Assembly: GCF_004345565.1 (NCBI RefSeq)
Contig: NZ_SLWA01000004.1
Span: forward strand, 242,556 to 306,555
Direction of reading: 5' to 3'
DNA length: 64,000 bases
DNA from: Flavobacterium circumlabens
GTDB taxonomy: Bacteria; Bacteroidota; Bacteroidia; Flavobacteriales; Flavobacteriaceae
The position numbers were made by a program, and so were the translations under genes. Shown here one piece after another: positions 54,127 to 63,100 of the stretch. Below the pieces are notes generated by a model. That model was not told the origin of the DNA. It worked only from the letters and a program-made list of their open reading frames with translations, and searched no databases. Position 1 is the first letter of the stretch. Each line of letters begins with the position of its first letter.

Positions 54127-54160
54127 GCGAGCCCCAATAATCATTGGGGCTCGCAGTGCT
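54127..54160 (+). terminator. Terminator after tRNA-Ser
   Basis: A perfect 12-bp stem gcgagccccaat/attggggctcgc (54127-54138 and 54143-54154) with loop aatc. Only a weak T-run follows. Confidence 0.7.
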
Positions 54161-54293
54161 TTTAGAGGAAGCCAAAAACTCCGGAACCCTCAATTCAAAA
54201 AAATCTTAATCCTTCAAAAACCCAATAAAATCAGGCTCTAATAAATTTATATCTTCATTTACAATAATCATAGTATACAAATTTATAAAACCT

Positions 54294-54321
54294 AAGTGCA
54301 CCTATTAGTGCACTTTTTTTT
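54294..54321 (+). terminator. Second terminator upstream of the integrase gene
   Basis: aagtgcac (54294-54301) pairs with gtgcactt (54308-54315), followed by eight T residues. No gene lies between it and the tRNA terminator; the space at 54161-54293 is AT-rich and could hold a small RNA or an attachment site. Confidence 0.75.
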
Positions 54322-54447
54322 CGTTTAAAAATAAAGTTTTTTACTACAAAAAAACTAAGATCATTTAATAAGGGCTTCCTTAAAAATTTCCGGAGAGTTT
54401 TGTTATTCTTATTTAATTTTACATATTAATTTTAAAAAGAATGAGTT

Positions 54448-55671
54448 ATGCTAAAAATTTATTTTTATTTAAAATCAGAAAGAGTTAATGGAAGAGATGA
54501 ATCTTGTATTTGCGCTCGTATACACTACAAACAGGAATCAATATCTGTATCCACTGGTAAATATATTTCGAAAGAGAGGTGGAATTTTACTAATAAACTA
54601 CGAAATGTCCTTAAACTGGAAAAAGAAAAAGTCATTCGCCGCAGCCTTGATCTATTTCACCTTACCATCGAGAAAAAATTTAATGAACTAATTCAGCACA
54701 ATACAGACATTTCATTATTAAATCTTAGAGATGAATTAAAAGGAAAGAGAATAATTAAAGAAAACGGAATTTCAATTATTGAAGTTTTGGAAATGCATAT
54801 TGAATATTTTAGAAAAAAAGTTTCAATTGCAGAAAGATCTCAGGCAACTTTGCAAAAGTATGAACGCTCCAAAGAATTATTAATGATTTTTACGCTAAAA
54901 GAATATGATAACGTTGATTTTGCATGGAGTAAAATCGATAGCCCTTTTATATTTAATTTAGAATCATATTTGAAATATGAAAGCAACTTTAAAGGAAGAA
55001 TAGGGATCAAAAACAATTCTGTCGTGAAGTATATGAGAATGTACAAAACAGCCTTTAATTATGCTGTTAAAATGGGTAAGTTGGACAGAAATCCTTTCGA
55101 CATCTACGAGGGCAAATTAAACATCAAAAATGCTGTTTATTTAACTCCTGAAGAATTAAAAACAATAGAGACTAAAAAATTCGGAAATGAAAGATTAGAA
55201 AAAGTTAAAGACATTTTTCTTTTTTGCTGCTATACTGGATATGCGCCAATAGATGCTTGCTCTCTAACAGTGAACAATCTGGTTACTGACAATAACAATG
55301 ACCAGTGGATTCAAACCAACAGAGCCAAAACTTCCATCAGGTCCAATGTTCCTATTCTTCCTCCAGTTCAAAAAATAATTAAAAAATATAAAGACCAACA
55401 AACCGGATTAATACCTCAACTATCCAATCAAAAAATGAATGAGTATTTAAAGGAAATTGCAATTTTGTGCAAAATTGATAAAAATCTTACTTGGTATGCA
55501 GCCAGACATACCTTTGCCACGACAGTAACTTTAGGAAATGGGGTACGAATAGAAAATGTGTCTTCGATGATGGGACATACAAATATTTTACAAACTCAGC
55601 ATTATGCAAAAGTTTTGGATTCAAATGTGAAAGAAGACATGAATAAATTAATCGAAAAATATAAGAATTGA
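54448..55671 (+). CDS. Tyrosine recombinase/integrase
   Basis: A 407-residue site-specific recombinase of the Bacteroidota type. The N-terminal arm-binding domain (residues about 1-90: LKIYFYLKSERVNGRDESCI) and a SAM-like core-binding domain (about 110-215) precede the catalytic domain. In the latter, box I reads CCYTGYAPIDACSL without the usual Arg, and the HxxR box reads YAARHTFAT with Tyr in place of the first His. The nucleophile region MMGHTNILQTQHYAKVLD is intact. Loss of the box I Arg is known for some Bacteroidota integrases. It is next to tRNA-Ser and probably mobilised the DNA to its right. Confidence 0.88.
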   Translation: MLKIYFYLKSERVNGRDESCICARIHYKQESISVSTGKYISKERWNFTNKLRNVLKLEKEKVIRRSLDLFHLTIEKKFNELIQHNTDISLLNLRDELKGKRIIKENGISIIEVLEMHIEYFRKKVSIAERSQATLQKYERSKELLMIFTLKEYDNVDFAWSKIDSPFIFNLESYLKYESNFKGRIGIKNNSVVKYMRMYKTAFNYAVKMGKLDRNPFDIYEGKLNIKNAVYLTPEELKTIETKKFGNERLEKVKDIFLFCCYTGYAPIDACSLTVNNLVTDNNNDQWIQTNRAKTSIRSNVPILPPVQKIIKKYKDQQTGLIPQLSNQKMNEYLKEIAILCKIDKNLTWYAARHTFATTVTLGNGVRIENVSSMMGHTNILQTQHYAKVLDSNVKEDMNKLIEKYKN

Positions 55672-55744
55672 TAAATAGAAGGATAATAATTAATGCATTC
55701 TAATTCATTATATAAATTTCTGTTTTCCAATAATATATTTTGTA

Positions 55745-55932
55745 CTGCTTCATTATATACTCCTTTATAAATTCCCAATATTTACCTTTCAGACAATCTT
55801 GCCTCTACTTATACAGTAAATGAGCTGTTATTCCAAGTTCCTTGGCTAGTTTTGTAAAATATTATCTCTTTCATAAATTAATTGGACGGCTTTCTACTTA
55901 AAGTTGCGGTCATAAGTTTACGTTTCTCTCAT
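55745..55932 (-). pseudogene. Remnant of an IS3-family transposase orfA
   Basis: On the minus strand, starting at the ATG ending at 55932, the sequence reads TYDRNFK-stop-KAVQLIYERDNILQN. After a frame change it reads LAKELGITAHLLYK-stop-RQDCLKGKY. Together these form the helix-turn-helix start of an IS3/IS150-type OrfA. At least three stops and one frameshift are present. OrfB is absent. The rest of the 55672-56123 gap contains no gene. Confidence 0.75.
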
Positions 55933-56123
55933 GCTCTAAAGTTAAGATCTAGCCTTAACTAAAACTCCCTACGAAGTCAGTACATCCAATAATGTTAAAA
56001 CTAAAATTCGTAAATTATGGAAAACCGTAAAAACAACATTTCTTTTAAGTCGAACTTTAGGCAAATAATTAAAAATGCAAATTTAGATAGAACAAACTGT
56101 TATTATAATTTCAAATTAAATTT

Positions 56124-57038
56124 ATGCTAAAAAGAACTATTTTAATTGAAAACAAATTTTCCATAACGGCAAAAAATAATCAGCTGTTACTAAAATCAGA
56201 AATGAAAGAGAGTTCTATCCCAATTGAAGATATCGGCTTTCTTGTTCTCGATCATAATGAAATCTACCTCAGCATTCCTGCTATGAATTTACTTGTTGAT
56301 AACAATACTTCTATTGTTATATGTGGAAAGAATCATCTTCCTAATGGAATGCTGTTAAACCTGAACAGCCATCACATTCAACAGGAAATATTCAAAAATC
56401 AGATTGAAGCTTCTATACCATTAAAAAAGCAATTATGGCAACAAACAATAATTGAAAAAATTAAAAACCAAGGGCAGTTACTCGAAAAAATAACTGATTC
56501 CAAAAATAGTTTTGTATTTCTTGCCAGTAAAGTATTAAGTGGAGATTCATCTAATATGGAAGGAGTTGCAGCACAACAATACTGGAAATATTTTCCTCAG
56601 CCAAATCTAGAATTTGATGGAATAAAACGAGAAAGATATGGCGACTATCCTAATAATTTCTTGAATTATGGATATGCGATTTTAAGAGCCGCAACTGCAA
56701 GAGCTCTTTCCGGAAGTGGCCTATTGAATACATTAGGAATTCACCATAAAAGTAAATACAATGCTTTTGCACTTGCTGATGATATCATGGAACCGTTTCG
56801 CCCCATTGTGGATGAAAAAGTCTTTGAAATTATGCAGCGTTTTGATGAACAAGAATTAAACACCGTTATTAAGGCTGAATTATTACAAATATTAACTAGA
56901 ACGGTATATTTTAAAGATGAGAAAAGTCCTTTAATGATAGCTTTACAAAAGACTGCAAGTTCTCTCCAACAATGCTTCACAGGAAATCGAAAAAAAATTA
57001 AATATCCTGCATTATGGAGCTTAACGGATATCGAATAA
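56124..57038 (+). CDS. cas1: CRISPR-associated endonuclease Cas1 (type II)
   Basis: A 304-residue adaptation integrase that, with Cas2, inserts new spacers. The type II Cas1 pattern is clear: MLKRTILIENKFSITAKNNQ, DIGFLVLDHNEIYLS, SKVLSGDSSNMEGVAAQQYW, DFPNNFLNYGYAILRAATAR-like stretch (here GDYPNNFLNYGYAILRA) and NAFALADDIMEPFRPIVDEKV. Cas2 overlaps its end by 25 bases. It is transcribed towards the array, opposite to cas9, and no cas9 gene is on its left. Confidence 0.93.
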   Translation: MLKRTILIENKFSITAKNNQLLLKSEMKESSIPIEDIGFLVLDHNEIYLSIPAMNLLVDNNTSIVICGKNHLPNGMLLNLNSHHIQQEIFKNQIEASIPLKKQLWQQTIIEKIKNQGQLLEKITDSKNSFVFLASKVLSGDSSNMEGVAAQQYWKYFPQPNLEFDGIKRERYGDYPNNFLNYGYAILRAATARALSGSGLLNTLGIHHKSKYNAFALADDIMEPFRPIVDEKVFEIMQRFDEQELNTVIKAELLQILTRTVYFKDEKSPLMIALQKTASSLQQCFTGNRKKIKYPALWSLTDIE

Positions 57039-57343
57039 TGTGGCTATTTGTTTTTTTTGATCTCCCCACAGAAACAAAAAAAGACAGACGAAATGCATCT
57101 GGATTTAGAAACAATTTATTAAAAGATGGATTTTCGATGATGCAATATTCTGTTTATGTACGCCACTGCGCAAGTAGTGAAAGTGCCGACGTTCATGAAA
57201 AAAGAATCCACAAACTACTACCACCTTTAGGAAAAGTAAGTGTACTTCGAATAACCGATAAGCAATTTGGTAATATCTTAAATTTTTGGGGAAAAGCAGC
57301 CTTACCATCAGCACCTCAACCTACGCAACTAGAATTATTTTAG
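57014..57343 (+). CDS. cas2: CRISPR-associated endoribonuclease Cas2
   Basis: A 109-residue partner of Cas1 in spacer acquisition. The ferredoxin-like start is YRIMWLFVFFDLPTETKKDRR, with the conserved Asp in FFDLP. SMMQYSVYVRHCAS and VSVLRITDKQF follow. The start overlaps cas1 by 25 bases. It ends 168 bases before the array; that space holds the terminator at 57411-57459. Confidence 0.93.
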   Translation: MELNGYRIMWLFVFFDLPTETKKDRRNASGFRNNLLKDGFSMMQYSVYVRHCASSESADVHEKRIHKLLPPLGKVSVLRITDKQFGNILNFWGKAALPSAPQPTQLELF

Positions 57344-57407
57344 TACTAATCTATTTAATTATTAGTAACGTTTCAATGTCCAAAACCTCATTTACTAAAC
57401 CCTACGA

Positions 57408-57462
57408 TTGAAAAAATGCCACAATTATGGGTTATCAAACCATAAAAGAGGCATTTTTCTGA
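57408..57462. terminator. Terminator between cas2 and the CRISPR array
   Basis: Outer stem aaaaaatgcc (57411-57420) with ggcattttt (57450-57458); an inner stem tatgg/ccata (57426-57430 and 57440-57444). A-run on the left and T-run on the right, so it can end both cas1-cas2 (+) and the pre-crRNA (-). Confidence 0.75.
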
Positions 57463-57511
57463 ACGATATTCACATCTAAATCCTTATATATCAGAAGGAA
57501 ACAAGCCAACT

Positions 57512-59527
57512 AATATCGTGTTTTCTAATCTTTAATCAAACCACAACTAAGTTTGATTTGGTCCTTACGCTAATCGGAATATCGTGTTTTCTAATCTTTA
57601 ATCAAACCACAACGGCGCTGCAGGCGTTGGTAAGACCTACAGCAATATCGTGTTTTCTAATCTTTAATCAAACCACAACAACGACTTGTTATAGGCGTTT
57701 TGCAATAGCAATATCGTGTTTTCTAATCTTTAATCAAACCACAACTAAGCTCTAACGCTTCGGTTACAGATTTAAAATATCGTGTTTTCTAATCTTTAAT
57801 CAAACCACAACAGTGCTCTCGTGCTAAGCCCTTAATCGCATAATATCGTGTTTTCTAATCTTTAATCAAACCACAACAAGGCATCAGAGTACGAAAAGGT
57901 AAGAAGAAATATCGTGTTTTCTAATCTTTAATCAAACCACAACAAACGTGTTGTATCGTCAACGTGGCCCGACAATATCGTGTTTTCTAATCTTTAATCA
58001 AACCACAACAGCGGGGCAATTAATCCACCTGTCGGATCAATATCGTGTTTTCTAATCTTTAATCAAACCACAACTGCGGCTATTGCTGTAGGGGTAGCCC
58101 TTAAAATATCGTGTTTTCTAATCTTTAATCAAACCACAACATACTTGGTAGAATTTTGAAAGGGTGGAAAAATATCGTGTTTTCTAATCTTTAATCAAAC
58201 CACAACCTTACCGTCACATTTCTATTCCAAAAATAAAATATCGTGTTTTCTAATCTTTAATCAAACCACAACAAATTAAAGTTAATGGAATTTTATACTT
58301 TAAATATCGTGTTTTCTAATCTTTAATCAAACCACAACCCAACATTCCGGAAACTATCGATACTCGAAAATATCGTGTTTTCTAATCTTTAATCAAACCA
58401 CAACTGACTGCACATGAATTGATTTTGTTCTTAAAATATCGTGTTTTCTAATCTTTAATCAAACCACAACCTATAGAATACGGTGAGCAGTTGGAATATA
58501 AATATCGTGTTTTCTAATCTTTAATCAAACCACAACGATGAGGCTGAAGAAATAAACGCAAGAACAAATATCGTGTTTTCTAATCTTTAATCAAACCACA
58601 ACCCGTTTATCTCTAGCTTATATGCAGTAAGTAATATCGTGTTTTCTAATCTTTAATCAAACCACAACTTGGACACGGGGAAACAAAAGCAACTTGTTAA
58701 TATCGTGTTTTCTAATCTTTAATCAAACCACAACTTTAAAACACTTATCGGCAGAGGTGCATGTAATATCGTGTTTTCTAATCTTTAATCAAACCACAAC
58801 CTACTGAGATATCATTTACACCTGTTCAGGAATATCGTGTTTTCTAATCTTTAATCAAACCACAACCGTACCAATATCGGGAACCGTACCAATATCAATA
58901 TCGTGTTTTCTAATCTTTAATCAAACCACAACATTACAACAACGTCAATACCATTGATGTTTAATATCGTGTTTTCTAATCTTTAATCAAACCACAACAT
59001 GGGTTGGATTGAAGGGCAGAGACAAATCAATATCGTGTTTTCTAATCTTTAATCAAACCACAACCAGGCGATCCGGAATCGGTTCGTTTAGCTTAATATC
59101 GTGTTTTCTAATCTTTAATCAAACCACAACCATAATGTTTAAAACAGATTGAATTCTTTCAATATCGTGTTTTCTAATCTTTAATCAAACCACAACTACA
59201 CCAAACAACGGAAGTTGCAATTTTGAAATATCGTGTTTTCTAATCTTTAATCAAACCACAACTAATCACCCCTGCCTCTTTTTAATTGCGAAAATATCGT
59301 GTTTTCTAATCTTTAATCAAACCACAACCTTTGTACAGATAATACTCTGTTTGCCCGAAATATCGTGTTTTCTAATCTTTAATCAAACCACAACCTTCAA
59401 AGTATATCCTTGTTTTTGGAAGAAAATATCGTGTTTTCTAATCTTTAATCAAACCACAACAGAACAGTAGAATGTTTGACAAAATTAAAAGAATATCGTG
59501 TTTTCTAATCTTTAATCAAACCACAAC
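57512..59527 (-). CRISPR. Type II CRISPR array, 31 repeats and 30 spacers
   Basis: 36-bp repeats at 57512-57547 to 59492-59527, all alike by eye, separated by spacers of 29-31 bases (nearly all 30). On the minus strand the repeat begins gttgtggtttgattaaag and ends aaaacacgatatt, the orientation expected for type II crRNA (GTTG start pairing with tracrRNA). Transcription is therefore most likely on the minus strand, from 59527 towards 57512. No degenerate terminal repeat is seen. One spacer (58867-58896 region) contains an internal direct repeat (cgtaccaatatc twice). Confidence 0.98.
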
Positions 59528-59600
59528 TAAAAGCTACTGCATTCCTGCTGGGCGAATGCCATACCTTTCCGTTGTGGTTTGGATGTTTAAGATTTGAATT
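59528..59600 (-). ncRNA. Candidate tracrRNA
   Basis: On the minus strand caaaccacaac (59581 down to 59571) is a perfect 11-base complement of the 5' end of the crRNA repeat. A weaker aatcttaa (59594-59587) matches the next part with a bulge between, as in tracrRNA anti-repeats. Directly downstream is a hairpin gcattc/gaatgc (59559-59554 and 59544-59539). The first array repeat starts at 59527, on the same strand. No own terminator is visible. It lies between parE and the array. Confidence 0.7.
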
Positions 59601-59602
59601 AC

Positions 59603-59899
59603 TTATGTCAAAGAACTACTATCAAAATCTTGTCTTCCAATAATGGTAATAATCTCTATCCTTTTATTCCCATTGATTTGATAGTAAATAGTATCAACAC
59701 CACATACACAATACCGATATCCTTTCTTTATGTGGTCGGCTGATGGAAACAAAAAAGGATTTCCCTCTATCCTATCAAAACAATCATATAACATATTAAA
59801 ATAGTTATCCACTTGATTAACGCCAAACTTACCGACCCCATAATAATAAATTCTTCTTAAATCTTCTTTGGCTTCGCTACTTAAATAATAGCTATACAT
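59603..59899 (-). CDS. parE: ParE/RelE-family toxin
   Basis: A 98-residue toxin of the ParE branch (gyrase poison) or RelE branch (mRNA interferase). The family pattern is LSSEAKEDLRRIYYYGVGKFGVNQVDNYF, FDRIEGNPFLFP and RYCVCGVDTIYYQI. It overlaps the antitoxin gene by 8 bases. The stop codon lies 3 bases from the candidate tracrRNA. It is inserted within the CRISPR-Cas locus, between array and cas9. Confidence 0.85.
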   Translation of the reverse strand: MYSYYLSSEAKEDLRRIYYYGVGKFGVNQVDNYFNMLYDCFDRIEGNPFLFPSADHIKKGYRYCVCGVDTIYYQINGNKRIEIITIIGRQDFDSSSLT

Positions 59900-60137
59900 T
59901 AGGCAGACCTTTTTTGAATTCTGCTAACATTTCTTCTCTAGTTTGTTTTTTCACAAAACCGCTTTTTTCTCCCTTATCTATTTTAGCCCTCACAAACTCA
60001 TAATATTCATCTTGTGAACGAGCTTGCTTAATCAAATAGTTAATAGCTTCACTTTTACTACTAAACTCTTCTGTGCTAACCTGATTTTTCAGCCATTCTT
60101 CATTCGGTGCAGTTAACGATATACTTTGTCGTGTCAT
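59892..60137 (-). CDS. parD: ParD-family antitoxin
   Basis: An 81-residue antitoxin with a ribbon-helix-helix start (QSISLTAPNEEWLKNQVSTEEFSSKSEAINYLIKQA) and a flexible C-terminal tail (KSGFVKKQTREEMLAEFKKG) that would bind the toxin. It is upstream of parE and overlaps it. The 22-bp palindrome at 60150-60171 in front of it is the likely autoregulatory operator. Confidence 0.88.
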   Translation of the reverse strand: MTRQSISLTAPNEEWLKNQVSTEEFSSKSEAINYLIKQARSQDEYYEFVRAKIDKGEKSGFVKKQTREEMLAEFKKGLPNV

Positions 60138-60149
60138 AACAATATTTTA

Positions 60150-60171
60150 TTTGGTGTAAATTTACACCAAA
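60150..60171 (-). promoter_or_regulatory. ParD operator palindrome
   Basis: A perfect 22-bp palindrome whose core is ttggtgtaaatttacaccaa, 13 bases before the parD start and 16 bases past the cas9 stop. Ribbon-helix-helix antitoxins bind such sites. No other copy was seen in the window. Confidence 0.7.
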
Positions 60172-60186
60172 CTTTTCAAAATAGAA

Positions 60187-63100
60187 TTACATTTTAGAAA
60201 TTTTTCCAGTTGAAGAAATTTTAAAATCGAATCCTTCAACTATTACATTTAATGCTGATTTTGAAAGTCTTAACTTCTCATTAGGAATCTCAAAATTAAT
60301 TTCCGATGATTTTTCTAATTGCCCATCCGGTTTTGAAGTTGAATGCAATCTAAACTGAATCCTGCCATCCGCTTCAATAGCGGCCGTTTTATATAATCTT
60401 TTCGCTAAATCTAAATTATCTAATTCCCATATTTCATCTTTAAAATTTTTATAGAACAAGACTAAAGTTCCTGTTTTCAATAGAAATTTTAACTCTAATA
60501 CGTTTTTGCTTTTATCTTCTATATTATACTCTAATGGAAATTTATGTGTATTAGCTTTTGAATTATAATATTTTCCCGCTTCATAATTATTCACAACTTT
60601 ATATTCCGTAATAAATTTATCTTTTTTATCTTTTCCTTCATATATCGCAAAACAATAATTTCCATCATTTTTTGCAAAATAATGTTGTTTGTGTTCGTGC
60701 CTTGATACATCTCTATGTTTTTTTATCAATAATGGATTACTTACATCATTAGTGAAATAGCGTATTTTTTTTATTGGAACTGGTGAGCCGTTTTGATTTG
60801 GTAAAACATACAATTCATTTTTTATTTTGCTTTCAAGAAGTTGTATATCAACTTTAAATTGTTGCTCTTCCTCTTCTTTTACGTTTTTCATTTGCTTTTT
60901 CAACTCCTCAATGTCTTTTTTGATTTGTTTTTCTTGTTCTCTACCTTTCTCAACAATCTCTTTTATTTTATCATCTACTATGTTTTTTAAATCGATATCT
61001 TTAAATAAATCAATAGATTGACGTTTTACATATTTTACAACTTCTTCTGTTTTTCCTGTTTTTTTATTCAACTCTTCTCTTAAAATTGCACCATAAAAAC
61101 TTTCTTTATGCAATGCTCCACGAACAGTATCTCCCTGCTTGTATTTGATTTCACCCTTGTCGTTTCGCTGAATTATACCTCTTTTTCTAATGGCTTTTTT
61201 ACTTTGCGTCGAAAAAACATCTGGCGTATGATGACTTATTAATATATTTTTATCAAACTCTTTTACATCATCATTAAATCCTTTCCATGGAATTCTGTGA
61301 GAGAACGATGGTTTAGGCTTTCCGTAAAATTCAAACTGTTCTAAATCATGATAATAATTTGCTAAAGCATCATTTATATCTCTTGTACAACATGCGACCA
61401 CAACTGCATCTTTTGCGTGATGGGAGTTATTATCCCTTGTTTTTTCTTCCAATCCCCACATTTGTCTCAAATTGGCTGTGGTTTTTCCTTTTACTGCATA
61501 TACTTTACTAAATGCTGTTTTTAAAAATAAATTTCCATATTTGCTAATAATACCAATATCTACAGATTGACTATTTTTAAATCCTTCTGGAATTTCTTCA
61601 ATAGTAAACGACTTATATTTTTTATAATAATAAGTGTGCTCAAATTTTAATTTCGTTCTTTTAATTATATTTTTATCTCTATTTTCTTTGGTTGAAGCTA
61701 CTTTTATTTTTTTAGAAACATCTTTAATTTGATCTTCTAATCCTTTATATTTAGCATACCAATGACTAATCCTTAATAAAATTTCATCATTATTTCCGCA
61801 CTCGAAAGGAATTTTATCTTTTTTTACTTCTCTATTGTAAATCGAACAACATAATGTTTTATTCGTTTGAGAATTGTCTAAACTTCTACTTCTAGGAATA
61901 GTATGCTCTATATCAAATTTAGGATTGCTTCCTATAAAATCTGACAAACAAATAGTTTTACCCGTATAAAGACAAACTTTATCTTGTTCAATCCATAGCT
62001 GGTATTTTAAAATATCATTTTCAGTTGGCTCATATTCTAAACTTTTAACATCATTACAGTCATCCGTTTTAATATCACCTCTAAAAATTGATTTAATTTC
62101 TTCAGCATATTTATTCCTTCTGTTTTTTAATTCTTCTTGCCATTGTCGTATTGACACTCTTTCATTAGCAGAATTTAATTCTCTTGGCATTTCGATATGA
62201 ATTACCGTTTCTTCATCAATTAAATCATCTTTAATCAATTGATTTACTACTTTTTTCAATTGATGTAAAGAACGCATAGCCATTGGATTTTTGATAGAAG
62301 AAATTAATGGACTTCCTAAATATAACTTCCCATCATCTTCACTTCTTTTTGCTTTTTTATAAACTTCAATAGCTGATGGATGGTATAGCTTTTTTAAACC
62401 TCCCGCATCTACATTAAAATTATCATTCAAAAATTGTTTTAAAATCTCATCAATTGTTTTCTTCTTTGCGAATTCTCCTCTTCCCGATTTCAATTGCATC
62501 TGAGTTGAAAAAAGTTCAAAACATTCTTTCAAAATTGATGCTTGATATACTATTGGTGTTTCATTCCATTTTTTGGTGCCAACAAAATCTTTGACTTGTT
62601 TTTCTAAATCCTTTTTATAAATCTCAGCAACAAATTTATTGTCTGAACTCCAAGTCCCATTCTCTTTTTTAATGTTATTAATTAATCCATTAACAATCTC
62701 TATATTATTACTGTAAACTTTATAATTTTCTAAAATAAAATTAATTTCATTTTTGATTACCCTTTTATTTTCTTCATTATTCCAAATTTCAGCTGGCAAA
62801 ATATTTTTCATATTTGCCAGAAAAACAGAATGAGAATAAATTAAATTTTCCCTTAAGTAAGGCAAAATATTACGAATAGCCTTTAAACTCAAGGATCCAT
62901 AATCTTGTTTTAACTTTATTTTAGAAAACTTATTGGCCGTTTTTTCATCACAACTAAGATTATCAATAGCAAATTGCTTCAAAAGTCCTTCTTTATCAAA
63001 ACGAAACAAAACGTGCCATATATCCTCAATTATATCTTCTTCTGTCTTTCTAACTACTTTGTTATTTTCGGTTTTAGTATTTTTCAAGAAATTAGAAGAT

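Noticed and set aside
57421..57450. Alternative tracrRNA anti-repeat (atcaaacca) on the plus strand before the array
   Set aside because: Only about nine bases match, and it is the loop and inner stem of a terminator hairpin. The element at 59571-59600 matches better and is followed by a tracr-like hairpin. Small-RNA sequencing would decide.
57558..57755. Open frame of 65 codons within the CRISPR array
   Set aside because: It reads through repeats (ISCFLIFNQTTT three times) and spacers; not a gene.
57512..59527. Array transcribed on the plus strand
   Set aside because: Type II repeats start GTTG in the crRNA orientation, which is the minus strand here, and the anti-repeat is on that same strand.
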